A stretch of DNA of 64,000 nucleotides from G020351775 sp039588335 (lineage in GTDB: Bacteria; Gemmatimonadota; Gemmatimonadetes; Gemmatimonadales; GWC2-71-9): NCBI GenBank assembly GCA_039588335.1, contig JBDGZZ010000003.1:1-64000 (forward strand), read 5' to 3'. The notes under the pieces were generated by a model. It saw only the letters and a list, made by a program, of their open reading frames with translations. It was not told the DNA's origin and ran no database searches. The translations under genes were made by a program, and so were the position numbers. Of the stretch, positions 52,635-61,493 are shown one piece after another (the first letter of the stretch is position 1; each line of letters begins with the position of its first letter).

Positions 52635-53818
52635 GCCGGTCGAGCCAGCGACTTAACAAATTGCCCCGCTACGCGGTCAATGAACTAGCGGTGGCCAAGA
52701 AGAAGCTACTCGCTGCGGGCGCTGATGTTATCGACCTGAGCGTAGGAGATGCGGACATTCCGCCTCCGGAGATTGCAGTCCGGGTGCTCCAGGAAGCTCT
52801 AACCGATCCGGCAATGAGCCGCTATGCGTTTCAGATCGGGCTGGTGGAGTTCCGCGAGGCAGTCGCGCGATACATGGAGTGGCGTTTCGGCGTGTCAGTG
52901 GATCCCATGACCGAAGTGCTACCACTCATCGGATCGAAGAACGGATTGTCGCATTTACCATTTGCTGTGCTCGATACCGATGACATCTGCGTCATTCCTG
53001 AGCCCGGGTATCCAGGATACTTCGGTACATACCTGACCGATGCCGAAATCCTCCCGTACCCGTTGCGGGCTGACAAAGGTTTCTTGGTCGAGTTGGAAGA
53101 CATGAGGGATGATCAGCTGTCGCGGACTAGCCTGGCGTTTCTCAACTATCCCAACAACCCGACCTCGGCGATCGCGCCGAACGATTACCTGGAGCGCACG
53201 GTTGGGGTGTGTCACCAGCACGACATCGTCCTGGCATACGACAATCCGTATTGCGAGCTCACCTTCGACGGCTACGTGGCGCCCAGTATTTTGGAAGTGG
53301 CAGGCGCTCGCGAAATAGCGTTGGAGTTCCACTCGCTGTCCAAGAGCTTCTGCATGACCGGGTGGAGGTTAGGGTGGGCCACGGGTTCTGCTGAGTTGAT
53401 CGCAGCGCTGCAGAAGGTCAAAAGTTACGTGGACACCGGTCCTTTCCTCGCGGTGCAGAAGGCCGGAGCGGCGGTGCTCGACTGTGCTGCGGCGCTCGCC
53501 GAGCCGGTTCGACACGAGTTTGAGGAACGGCGCAACGCCGCGGTGCGTTCTTTCGTTGATGCGGGGTTTGAGGTGGAGGTGCCGAAGGCGACCATGTATC
53601 TGTGGATCGAGTTGCCCGAGGGAATGCCGTCGGCGACCTTTGCTCAGCGAGTACTGGAGGAGGAGAGCGTGGCCGTCCTGCCAGGGTCAGCACTCGGCGG
53701 GAGCGGGGAAGGATATTTCCGAATAGCGTTGACTGTAAACGCCCAACGGATGCAGCAAGCTGCCGAGCGAATCGGTCGCGTGCTCAACCAGGTGAGAGCC
53801 AACGGTGCGCGAACGTAG
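52631..53818 (+). CDS. Class I/II PLP-dependent aminotransferase
   Basis: This is a 395-residue fold-type I aminotransferase. The PLP-binding segment is SLSKSFCMTGWRLGWATG with the Schiff-base Lys, preceded by NYPNNPTSA (Asn for the PLP ring) and ending EGYFRIALTV. The N terminus, LPRYAVNELAVAKKKLLAAG, is like LL-diaminopimelate or alanine aminotransferases of the DapL/AlaC type. Substrate undecided. The start overlaps the helicase stop (ATGA) and the end overlaps the next gene by 14 nt. Confidence 0.9.
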   Translation: MSRSSQRLNKLPRYAVNELAVAKKKLLAAGADVIDLSVGDADIPPPEIAVRVLQEALTDPAMSRYAFQIGLVEFREAVARYMEWRFGVSVDPMTEVLPLIGSKNGLSHLPFAVLDTDDICVIPEPGYPGYFGTYLTDAEILPYPLRADKGFLVELEDMRDDQLSRTSLAFLNYPNNPTSAIAPNDYLERTVGVCHQHDIVLAYDNPYCELTFDGYVAPSILEVAGAREIALEFHSLSKSFCMTGWRLGWATGSAELIAALQKVKSYVDTGPFLAVQKAGAAVLDCAAALAEPVRHEFEERRNAAVRSFVDAGFEVEVPKATMYLWIELPEGMPSATFAQRVLEEESVAVLPGSALGGSGEGYFRIALTVNAQRMQQAAERIGRVLNQVRANGART

Positions 53819-54686
53819 TTTCAGGCTCCCTGACGCAGAAGCGCCCAAGTCCGGGTGGGGGATCGCCAGTGTCCTGGTGCACGCTGCGGTCGTAGCGCTC
53901 ATGGTGGGAACGGTAGGCGGCACGGTGATGACTCGCGCCAGTGTCACCTTCGTCGACTTGGGGACTGATGTGGGCGGCATCAGGGAAATCGAGCTACCGG
54001 CATATTCAACGCCGGGTGTCGTAGGTGAACCCGCACCCGGCATATCCACCGAGACCAGCGACACCGGATCGGGACCGGTCATTGCCTATTCGTCCCGGGT
54101 CGTTCCGATTGGTGATCTGCCAAGGCCCAAGTCGCTGGCTGAGTACAATCCGGTTGTGGGTAGCGCGCCGGTGATGGGTGTGCCGCGAGGTTCTGGGACC
54201 CTATGGATCAGCCCACTCGAGGGAAGGCTCGGTATAGTAGAGGGCTCTCCTGATGTTGCTACTCACGTTGCTCGAGTTGACTCGGCCATCAGGGCCAAGA
54301 TTCTGGCGTTCGTGGACACGATGCCAGCCGACAGCTTCGCCACTCCGCCCTTGGTCACTTCGTGGGTAACCGAAACAGAAGACGGCAAGACCTGGGGCGT
54401 CGACCCCAGCTGGATCTACCTCGGAGATTTCAAGCTGCCGTCGTTCATTCTCGCTTTGATTCCCCTACCGCAGGGCAACTACGAGCTTGCGCAAAAAGAG
54501 GCCGAGCTGATGCGCATCCGGGAAGAGATCATCAGGGCTGCCCGTCAGGCCGAGACGAACGCGGATTTCCGCCGCTACGTGAACGAGACCCGCAAACGGA
54601 AGGATGCGGAACGCGAGGCCCGAAAGCTCGCCGGGGAAGCGGCGAGAAAGGGTGTCAAGAAGGATACGATCAAGCCAAGCGGCTGA
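53805..54686 (+). CDS. Membrane-anchored protein of unknown family
   Basis: The protein has 293 residues. One membrane segment lies at ~20-42 (ASVLVHAAVVALMVGTVGG), followed by a Gly/Pro-rich periplasmic region, a globular part and a strongly charged C-terminal helix (~240-290, Glu/Lys/Arg). The topology recalls TonB-type energy-transducing proteins, but no TonB C-terminal domain is evident. The start is GTG at 53805, 14 nt inside the aminotransferase gene. I do not recognise the family. Confidence 0.6.
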   Translation: MRERSFRLPDAEAPKSGWGIASVLVHAAVVALMVGTVGGTVMTRASVTFVDLGTDVGGIREIELPAYSTPGVVGEPAPGISTETSDTGSGPVIAYSSRVVPIGDLPRPKSLAEYNPVVGSAPVMGVPRGSGTLWISPLEGRLGIVEGSPDVATHVARVDSAIRAKILAFVDTMPADSFATPPLVTSWVTETEDGKTWGVDPSWIYLGDFKLPSFILALIPLPQGNYELAQKEAELMRIREEIIRAARQAETNADFRRYVNETRKRKDAEREARKLAGEAARKGVKKDTIKPSG

Positions 54687-54734
54687 GTCCGTCCCCGTCC
54701 AACTCAATTCCAAACTGACCAGAAGGAATCCACC

Positions 54735-55280
54735 ATGCGTGCTCGTTGGTCTCTTATGACGTCTATGTTGCTCTTTGCCGTTGCCGCACTGTCCGTGACC
54801 CCGGTGCAGGGGCAATCGGAGGTGGGGCAACAGCAGAACGCACCCTGTGAATCTCCGGAATACCGTCAATTCGACTTCTGGATCGGCGAGTGGACCGTTC
54901 AGAATCCGCAAGGCAAGGCTGCCGGTACCAGCGTCATTACAAGAGTCTTGAATGACTGCGCAATCCACGAGGAGTGGCACTCGGCAGCCAGCGCATTTGC
55001 AGGCAACAGCTACAACATCTACGACCGGGCAACCAAGACTTGGCACCAAACCTGGGTGGACAATTCCGGACTGCTCCTCCAACTCGAAGGTGAATTCAAG
55101 GATGGCAAGATGGTGCTGGTGGGTGAAAGACCTGGGACTGATGGTACGACTGTGCTCAACAGGATCACATGGCACGCAGTGGCTCCGGACTCCGTACGCC
55201 AGGTGTGGGACAACTCCGCGGACGGGGGAAAGACCTGGGAAGGGCAGTTTGATGGGCTGTACGTCAGGAAGAGACGGTAA
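54735..55280 (+). CDS. DUF1579-like secreted protein
   Basis: The protein has 181 residues with a signal peptide ending near VQGQS. The mature part starts CESPEYRQFDFWIGEWTVQN, the pattern of DUF1579-like lipocalin-type barrels, and continues with YNIYDRATKTWHQTWVDNSG. The role is unknown. Its stop codon lies in a 10-bp repeat unit (AAGAGACGGTAA), and the last residues, KRR, are encoded by that repeat. Confidence 0.72.
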   Translation: MRARWSLMTSMLLFAVAALSVTPVQGQSEVGQQQNAPCESPEYRQFDFWIGEWTVQNPQGKAAGTSVITRVLNDCAIHEEWHSAASAFAGNSYNIYDRATKTWHQTWVDNSGLLLQLEGEFKDGKMVLVGERPGTDGTTVLNRITWHAVAPDSVRQVWDNSADGGKTWEGQFDGLYVRKRR

Positions 55281-55370
55281 GAGACGGGCAAAAAAAACGG
55301 TAAGGAACGGGCAGGGTGGTGGGAACCCTGCCCGTCTCTTGCCGCTTCTTACCGTCTCTTCCCGTCTCTT
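55266..55370. repeat. Inverted array of 10-bp units (CGGTAAGAGA family)
   Basis: The left part reads as two clean units (AAGAGACGGT, AAGAGACGGG) and degenerate ones, the right part as four complementary units (consensus NCCGTCTCTT). The centre is a perfect 11-bp hairpin, 55307-55317 with 55325-55335. The array fills the gap between the DUF1579-like gene and the M28 peptidase gene and includes the stop codon of the former. Confidence 0.85.
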
Positions 55371-55408
55371 TAGTTATTTTCTCTCCACACCACATTCGTG
55401 AGGAATCC

Positions 55409-56932
55409 ATGAAACGAACTCCGGTTATGCTTTTGGTCGGGGTCGGGGTGCTGTTGTCATACTCTCCGGCTCTGGCGCAGTCGTTTCCCACAGAGGACCC
55501 CGTCATCAAAGCGATCTGGGAAGAGGGCATGGAACGGTCCCAGTTCCCTATGCTGGCGCAGGTGCTGCTCGATTCAATCGGACCGCGGTTGAGCGGGTCT
55601 CCGGGTCATAAGGACGCCAACGATTGGGCAGTGAAGATGTTCGGAGAGTGGGGCATAGAAGCACGCAACGAGCAGTACGGTACGTGGGGAAGTTGGCGTC
55701 GTGGCATCGCACATGCCGATCTGATTGCCCCTCGTGTGAGGCCCTTGACCGCCTATCTGTTGGCCTGGAGTCCGGGTACCCAAGGCAAGGTTGAGGGATC
55801 GGTGGTTGCCCTTCCCGAGTTCGAGAGCAAGGAAGCGTTCGATGCCTGGCTGCCCACGGTCAATGGCAAGTTCGTGCTGACATCGATACAATCGTTTGAG
55901 AAGATGGATGCCGCGCGTGACACAGCGAGAGCTTCTTGGACTACCAACTACCGCAGCCTGAGGAATGCTCTCGGCCAGAGCGTAGACCTCACGTTGGAGC
56001 AGGCGGGCGCTCTAGGTCTTTTCTCCTCTGGGTGGTCGGGCGGCTGGGGCGCGACGCGGATATTCTCCGCATCTACGCAGAACATCCCCGTTTTCAGCGT
56101 TAGCTGTGAAGACTACGGTTTGCTGCACCGCCTGGCGTCCAACAACCAGGGGCCGGTGGTTCAGGTGGAGGCCGACGCGGAGTTTCTGGGAGAGCTGCCG
56201 ATTTTCAATACGATCGCCGAGATTCCGGGTACCGAACGTCCCAACGAGTACATCGTTCTCTCGGCGCACTACGATTCCTGGGATGGCGCTTCCGGGGCGA
56301 CGGACAATGCTACCGGCTCGGTCACGATGATGGAAGCCGCGCGCATACTCAAGAAGGTCTATCCCAACCCCAAACGCACGATAATAGTCGGCTTGTGGGG
56401 TGCTGAAGAACAGGGACTGATTGGATCGCGTGCCTTCGCAGCGGGCCACCCTGAGGTAGTCGACAATCTTCAGGCGGTATTCAACCAGGACAACGGAACC
56501 GGCAGAGTATCTAATATCTCGATGCAGGGACTGACCGGAGCCGCGTCGCATTTTGCGCAGTGGCTCTCGTCCATCCCGCGTGAAATCACTCAGCACATCA
56601 GTTTGAATTTCCCGGGAACCCCCGGCGGCGGTGGGAGTGACTATGCGTCGTTCATTTGTTCCGGTGCTCCGACGTTCAGTCTCTCGTCACTCAACTTCCA
56701 CTATTTCGAGTACACCTGGCACACCAACCTCGATACGTACGACAAGATCGTGCTCGACGACGTCAAGAACAACGCGACGTTGACGGCGATGCTGACGTAC
56801 ATGGCGTCGGAAGATCCCGAGGCAGTGCCGCGCGACCGGCGCGTGATGCCCGTCAATCCGAGAACCGGCCAGCAGAGAACGTGGCCGGAGTGCGGACAGC
56901 CGCGCACGTGGGAGGCGTATCGGGGACGGTAA
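55409..56932 (+). CDS. M28 family metallopeptidase (carboxypeptidase Q-like)
   Basis: This is a 507-residue secreted di-zinc exopeptidase. The signal peptide ends SPALAQ. A PA-type insert lies in the middle, and the catalytic part has LSAHYDSWDG (His, Asp), ATDNATGSV, LWGAEEQGLIGSRAF (Glu pair) and QDNGTGR; the last ligand His is in FEYTWHTNLDTYD. It probably trims peptides outside the cytoplasm. The start is ATG 55409 after GAGGAA; the frame is open upstream through the repeat array. Its last codons, CGG GGA CGG TAA, run into a second copy of the repeat family. Confidence 0.92.
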   Translation: MKRTPVMLLVGVGVLLSYSPALAQSFPTEDPVIKAIWEEGMERSQFPMLAQVLLDSIGPRLSGSPGHKDANDWAVKMFGEWGIEARNEQYGTWGSWRRGIAHADLIAPRVRPLTAYLLAWSPGTQGKVEGSVVALPEFESKEAFDAWLPTVNGKFVLTSIQSFEKMDAARDTARASWTTNYRSLRNALGQSVDLTLEQAGALGLFSSGWSGGWGATRIFSASTQNIPVFSVSCEDYGLLHRLASNNQGPVVQVEADAEFLGELPIFNTIAEIPGTERPNEYIVLSAHYDSWDGASGATDNATGSVTMMEAARILKKVYPNPKRTIIVGLWGAEEQGLIGSRAFAAGHPEVVDNLQAVFNQDNGTGRVSNISMQGLTGAASHFAQWLSSIPREITQHISLNFPGTPGGGGSDYASFICSGAPTFSLSSLNFHYFEYTWHTNLDTYDKIVLDDVKNNATLTAMLTYMASEDPEAVPRDRRVMPVNPRTGQQRTWPECGQPRTWEAYRGR

Positions 56933-57075
56933 GAACGAGACGGTGAGAGTCGGTAAGAGACGGACGGGGACGGTAAGAGTCGGTAGGTGGTTACCCTTAC
57001 CGTCCCTTACCGTCCGTTCTTGCCCGTCCCTTGCCGTCTCTTTTTGCCCGTCACTTACCGTCTCTTTTCTACCGC
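56921..57075. repeat. Second inverted array of the 10-bp repeat family, likely bidirectional terminator
   Basis: About fifteen units with a 10-bp phase occur, first as CGGTAAGAGA-like, then as the complement. A perfect 11-bp stem joins 56967-56977 with 56996-57006. The array lies between the convergent M28 and gltX genes and contains both stop codons. It can fold into one long hairpin and probably ends transcription from both sides. Confidence 0.8.
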
Positions 57076-58377
57076 CTCTTTTATTCGATCCAGGCTTTCC
57101 TCTCGTCCCACCACATCCAGCAGCAAGTGGATCCCCTCCGAGACCGTCGTGCCGGTTACTGCGATTCTTATCGGCTGAAACACCTTGCCCGGTCCCACAC
57201 CGAGGGTTTCTGCTAGCACCCGTAATTCCGATTCGAGTCGGTCGGGCTTCCAGTCTGAGTCGTCGAGTCCGCTCAAACGGTCCAATGCTGCCTGCAGCGC
57301 CGAGGAGGATGCGTCTGGGTCTTTGGCGATCAGCTTCTGGGCCTTCTCGTCGTCCTGCTTGATGAAGCGCGGGTCGAGACGTATGACAGCGCGCTCGGCA
57401 ATGTCCTGTGTAGTGCGGGCCCGTTCGCGGTTGATGTCGACCGCCTTGGCCAGCTTGTCAGGCGGAACCGAGCCAGGGTCAAACCCGAGGCGCTGCATCT
57501 CCGGCTCGACTAGCGGCAGCAGGTCCCCAACCGGAGTCTGGCTCAGATACTGGCCGTTCATCCATTCCAGCTTCGTCAGATCGAAGATGGCTGCTTTGCG
57601 CTGAACGTCATTCAGTGAAAAGGCCTGGATCAGGTCGTCGATCTCAAAGAACAGCTCTCGCTCGTCTTTGGGATTCCAGCCCAGCAGGGCCAGGAAGTTA
57701 CGCAGCGCTTCGGGCAGGATCCCGAGCTTGCGATAGTCACCCACGGCGGTCGCCCCGTGTCGCTTGGAGAGCTTACGGCCGTCCTGCCCGTGGATCATCG
57801 GCACGTGAGCGAAGACGGGAGGTGTTTGCCCCAACGCCTGAAAGACTGCGATTTGCTTTGGCGTGTTCGATATGTGGTCTGCGCCCCGTATCACATGAGA
57901 AATCCGCATGTCCGCGTCGTCTGCGACGACCGTGAAGTTGTAGGTCGGCGTCCGGTCGGACCGCAGGATCACCCAATCCTGGATGTCTGAGCCCTGAAAG
58001 CTGATAGGGCCTCCTACCGCGTCATCCCAGGCGATCTCTTCCCGAGGCATGCGGAACCTGACCGCTCCGTCGTCCTCGTAGGCGTGTCCGTCAACAAGTA
58101 GCTTGTCAGCAGAGTCCTGGTGCCGTTCCAACCCGGCACCCTGGAACACGATGTCTTCGTCCCAGTCCAGTCCCAGCCAGGCCAGTCCATCGCGGATTAC
58201 CTGTGTGTGTTCCTCCGAGGAGCGCTCGCGGTCGGTGTCTTCGATACGCAGCAAAAACTGCCCCTGCATCTTGCGGGCATAGAGCCAATTGAAGAGTGCA
58301 GTACGGGCGCCACCGACGTGCAGATAGCCGGTAGGTGATGGCGCGAATCGAACGCGGACGTGGTTCTCGGAGCTCAC
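57055..58377 (-). CDS. gltX: Glutamyl-tRNA synthetase lacking the zinc-binding insertion
   Basis: GltX charges tRNA-Glu (or also tRNA-Gln). Class I motifs are present: FAPSPTGYLHVGGART (HIGH) and GRKLSKRHGA (KMSKS, ~201-210). It has 440 residues, shorter than the usual ~470-490. The loss is mostly one block: after LLVDGHAY (residue 100) the sequence goes directly to EDDGAVRFRMP, omitting the ~40 residues that normally carry CxC...CR zinc ligands. The C-terminal anticodon-binding domain is complete. No separate glutaminyl-tRNA synthetase or GatCAB is in the window. Its stop codon lies in a 10-bp repeat unit. Confidence 0.95.
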   Translation of the reverse strand: MSSENHVRVRFAPSPTGYLHVGGARTALFNWLYARKMQGQFLLRIEDTDRERSSEEHTQVIRDGLAWLGLDWDEDIVFQGAGLERHQDSADKLLVDGHAYEDDGAVRFRMPREEIAWDDAVGGPISFQGSDIQDWVILRSDRTPTYNFTVVADDADMRISHVIRGADHISNTPKQIAVFQALGQTPPVFAHVPMIHGQDGRKLSKRHGATAVGDYRKLGILPEALRNFLALLGWNPKDERELFFEIDDLIQAFSLNDVQRKAAIFDLTKLEWMNGQYLSQTPVGDLLPLVEPEMQRLGFDPGSVPPDKLAKAVDINRERARTTQDIAERAVIRLDPRFIKQDDEKAQKLIAKDPDASSSALQAALDRLSGLDDSDWKPDRLESELRVLAETLGVGPGKVFQPIRIAVTGTTVSEGIHLLLDVVGREESLDRIKEAVEKRR

Positions 58378-58443
58378 TTCGATCTTCTAACCCTTCTGCC
58401 CCTTCTCCCTCTTCTCATCCCTGGGGTTTTGTATGGGTGGGAT

Positions 58444-58467
58444 AACGGAGACGGAGGGATTCGAATC
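58444..58467 (-). repeat. Copy of the tRNA-Ser 3' end (putative attachment-site remnant)
   Basis: These 24 bp match 22 of 24 bases of the tRNA-Ser 3' end at 61492-61515, in the same orientation, and include the TTCGAAT loop and 3' acceptor strand. No intact T-stem or 5' half of a tRNA accompanies it. The two copies flank the TonB receptor gene. No integrase is nearby. Confidence 0.6.
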
Positions 58468-58491
58468 ATTCCCTCAAACGTATCTATAGCG

Positions 58492-58529
58492 GGCCATCGT
58501 GGCCGGATATCGTGGACGTTACCACGATA
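58492..58529. repeat. Two adjacent hairpins sharing ATCGTGG
   Basis: GGCCA-TCG-TGGCC (58492-58504) is followed by TATCGTGG (58508-58515) paired with CCACGATA (58522-58529). Both contain ATCGTGG or its complement. Located in the non-coding spacer between the TonB receptor gene and gltX. Function not evident. Confidence 0.6.
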
Positions 58530-58551
58530 GAATCTCGCCGTTCTGAGTGCA

Positions 58552-58579
58552 AGGGAAGCGGACCAACGGTCGCTTCCCT
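58552..58579. terminator. Strong hairpin with 12-bp arms and one bulge
   Basis: AGGGAAGCG...CGCTTCCCT (58552-58560 with 58571-58579) extends inward through ACC/GGT with one bulged G. No T tract. It probably belongs to the 3' region of the TonB receptor mRNA. Confidence 0.5.
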
Positions 58580-58636
58580 ACCCGATCGCAGCTATCAGGC
58601 GTGGCTGCTCTGTGTTGAGGGCCCAACTGCTACCAT

Positions 58637-58660
58637 CTCTCTCCCCCTTAGGGGAGAGAG
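58637..58660. terminator. Perfect 10-bp hairpin downstream of the TonB receptor gene
   Basis: CTCTCTCCCC (58637-58646) and GGGGAGAGAG (58651-58660) flank a 4-nt loop. It lies 60 bp past the stop of the TonB receptor gene on the minus strand and is the best candidate for its transcription end, although no U run follows. Confidence 0.55.
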
Positions 58661-58719
58661 TGGCCTTCAGGAGGTGAAACCCGGGCAGCCCGATGTAACC
58701 GACGCAATGAGTACAGTCT

Positions 58720-61266
58720 CTAGAACGTAACCGTCACACCTCCGATGACGCGCCGGGCCACTACCGACCCACCGTACAAGTGGAACCGTTGTTGATCCAG
58801 CACATTCGTCGCCAGCGCATGCACTCGGAAATTGGGATTAATCTGGAAGCCGGCGCTCAGGTCGATGGTCTGGCTGGACGGGATGGTGCCTCCGAAGACT
58901 CCTGCAGCCCACTCGTAGCTGTCCACGAACCTGGCCATCACGCTGGCGTCCACGCCTCGAGTGCCACGGTACGCAACGGAGAGATTCCCTTTGTGTTTAG
59001 GTGTGTTCGGCAATAGCACGTCCTGCTGCAACTGCTCCTTCACGTCGAACTCGAAGAACGTGTAGGCACCGTTGATCTGGATCTCGTCGGTCGCTTGGAC
59101 GCCGATCCCAACTTCGATGCCATACTCGTCCACTTTGCCAGCATTGCCGTACGACAGCACGATGGCGGTGCTCCCGTCGTCGCGGCGCGTGAGCGCTCCT
59201 GCCGCCAGCGTCTGGCCTGCTGCGGTCAACTGGTCCCGGACGGTCTGTTCCACAGTCTCACGGAACGACTCGGGGACCGCCTCAGGCGCGGCCCACGGCC
59301 CAAAAGTGTTGATGCCAGGAATGGGACCCGGTAGCAGATCGGTCACGAAATCGGTCAACCGACTATAGTAGCCGTCGATCGTGATGAACGCGCGCTCGGC
59401 GATCAGCCCCTTGTAACCCACCTCGAAGCTGGTCACATGCTCGACATCGAGATCCTCATAGCCCAACGCGAGCACCGGGACAGCGCTCGAATTGGTGAAC
59501 AGCTCGCCGCTGGGAACTCCCGCCAAGACGGGACCAAGTGGGGACGCCCGCAACCCGGCTTCGAGGGCGCTGAAATCTGCGGGCGGGCCCAGCGGTACCC
59601 TGAGGAAGAACTCGCTGTAGTTGGGTACTTGAAACGCCCGATTCACCGTGAACCGGACCGAGTGTTCCTGTGTAGGGCTGAACACAACCGCGCCTTTGGG
59701 GGAGAACTGCCCGTCATACAGATCGCCGTTGTCGTACCTGGCGGCGCCAACAACTCGGAGCTGCGGGGTAACTTCGAACTCGACCTGCCCGTAACCCGAA
59801 TAGAACAGGTCGCTTCGATCGTCGTTTACAGCCTCCATGAGGGTCTGCTCGGTGTCGACCCTGTAGGTCCGTATCGACGCCCCGACCACGATCCGGGCCA
59901 ACCCGTCCAGAAAGGTGCGGTTGTACTGTGCTTCCCCATGAAGGATGGTCGATGTCTCCTCCAAATCAAGGCCAGACAGCATTGACACTTGTGGATCGAT
60001 CGACTTCCTGCCGGAGTACCACCCCATCACGTTGAAGTTGCTTGTAGCCAAGGCGACGCGCGCCCAAGGGCGAAGTGCTTTCGTTACTTGCACGCGCCCG
60101 ATACCTGTCACGAAGATCTCATTCTCGACCTGTGCGGCGCCACCCTCCGCCGTCACGACCGATCCATCCGCGGCATAGTAGTCGAGGCGCGCCGAGCCGT
60201 AGATGTTCTGGAGGTGGTCTGGGTCGCCGGTCGCAGCGCCGGGCGTTGATGCTTTGGCCTGTCCGCTGAGCTGGGCGAGTTCGAAACCAGGGGCGGGAGT
60301 GTTGACCGACTCGTCCGTAGCGTCCGCATACTCGGTTTCGAGGTCGCCCACGTTGGTGCGTGAACGCGTCCAGCTGTTGCTGCGGTAGTAGCCGGCGTTG
60401 ACGCGATACCCAAAGCGGTTGTTGGGGGTCACGCCCGCATGCCGCAGGTCGCCCCGGACGGTGGACAGCTCACCGCCGGCCAGAGAGAGCTTGGTGCCCA
60501 CGACCTCCCGCGCGGTTGGGGTCGTGATGCTAAGCACGCCACTGAACGCGTTGGCCCCGTACAGCGCCGAGCCTGGGCCACGCACCAGCTCGATCCGACC
60601 CATATCTTCGAGCGGCAGCGAGAGTGCGTTCCACTCCTGCGATCCAAGAAAGGCGATCGCGAGATCCCGACCGTCTTGTAGCACGAGAATCCGCCGGTTG
60701 AGCGACGAATTGAAGCCGCGGGTGTTGACGTTGTAGTCGTTGACGCCGCTCTGCACCACGTCCGCGCCCGGTAGCGAGGCTACCGCCCGAGGGGCTTGAC
60801 CGGTGACGGAGAGTGCACGGGCCGATGGGATGTCCACCACGGCTACGGCAGCTGGCGCCTCGACCAGCCGTTCCGGCGCACGGGACGCGCCCTCCACCAC
60901 GACTTCACTGAGCTGGATGGGCCGTGCCTCGAGAGCCGCGCTCAACGTATGGGTCCCGCCGGCGGTGACGGTCAGGTCCACCTCGTGCGGACGGTAGCCG
61001 ACCCATCGGATCACGATGGTCTGTGGGCCCGCGGGCACGTTCGAGAGGGCGTACTGCCCACTTCGGTCGGTCACCGTGTTGATCCGCGTGCCCCTGACAG
61101 TCACGGTCACACCGCTAAGGGCCGTTCCATCGTCGGCACGGGTCAGGGTGCCCTGCACGGTACCTTGAGCGCTCACTATCGCGGGAAACGCCGAGATCAA
61201 TAGCGCGATAGCCACCGTGAGCAGCCACACCTGCGGATGTCGGGCTCTACGTGGGACCTCCTTCAT
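58720..61266 (-). CDS. TonB-dependent receptor with N-terminal carboxypeptidase-like domain
   Basis: This is an 848-residue outer-membrane receptor. A signal peptide ends IVSAQG, then a CarboxypepD-type domain (TVQGTLTRADDGTALSGVTV), a plug with PRAVASLPGADVVQSGVNDY and ELVRGPGSALYGANAFSGV, and a 22-strand barrel ending in an aromatic (GGVTVTF). The start is ATG 61266, preceded by AAGGAGG. The plug marks a TonB-ExbB energised uptake channel; the substrate is unknown. It is a lone gene between a copy of the tRNA-Ser 3' end and tRNA-Ser itself. Confidence 0.93.
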   Translation of the reverse strand: MKEVPRRARHPQVWLLTVAIALLISAFPAIVSAQGTVQGTLTRADDGTALSGVTVTVRGTRINTVTDRSGQYALSNVPAGPQTIVIRWVGYRPHEVDLTVTAGGTHTLSAALEARPIQLSEVVVEGASRAPERLVEAPAAVAVVDIPSARALSVTGQAPRAVASLPGADVVQSGVNDYNVNTRGFNSSLNRRILVLQDGRDLAIAFLGSQEWNALSLPLEDMGRIELVRGPGSALYGANAFSGVLSITTPTAREVVGTKLSLAGGELSTVRGDLRHAGVTPNNRFGYRVNAGYYRSNSWTRSRTNVGDLETEYADATDESVNTPAPGFELAQLSGQAKASTPGAATGDPDHLQNIYGSARLDYYAADGSVVTAEGGAAQVENEIFVTGIGRVQVTKALRPWARVALATSNFNVMGWYSGRKSIDPQVSMLSGLDLEETSTILHGEAQYNRTFLDGLARIVVGASIRTYRVDTEQTLMEAVNDDRSDLFYSGYGQVEFEVTPQLRVVGAARYDNGDLYDGQFSPKGAVVFSPTQEHSVRFTVNRAFQVPNYSEFFLRVPLGPPADFSALEAGLRASPLGPVLAGVPSGELFTNSSAVPVLALGYEDLDVEHVTSFEVGYKGLIAERAFITIDGYYSRLTDFVTDLLPGPIPGINTFGPWAAPEAVPESFRETVEQTVRDQLTAAGQTLAAGALTRRDDGSTAIVLSYGNAGKVDEYGIEVGIGVQATDEIQINGAYTFFEFDVKEQLQQDVLLPNTPKHKGNLSVAYRGTRGVDASVMARFVDSYEWAAGVFGGTIPSSQTIDLSAGFQINPNFRVHALATNVLDQQRFHLYGGSVVARRVIGGVTVTF

Positions 61267-61493
61267 AACTGCCTCCTTGGCGGGGGTCAGTGAGTCTACC
61301 AGAAGCCATAAGATGCAGCGGACAAGCCGGCTGTGCGAGGGTGCCGCCAATCCGGTGGGCCAGCGCTCGCCGACCGGTTCATGCCGCTCTTGCAGGTTAG
61401 AGATGGATGTTTGGTATGGCCTGCCTCCTCACGCCGAGTTTGGCTGGCCACAATGGCTGGGCGCCGAGTAGGCTCAGCGCCGAAACGTAGAAA

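Noticed and set aside
58440..58530. Possible second tRNA gene on the minus strand around the TTCGAAT at 58460
   Set aside because: The 3' acceptor strand and T-loop resemble tRNA-Ser, but there is no matching T-stem, anticodon arm or 5' acceptor strand in the expected distance, so it is kept only as a partial copy.
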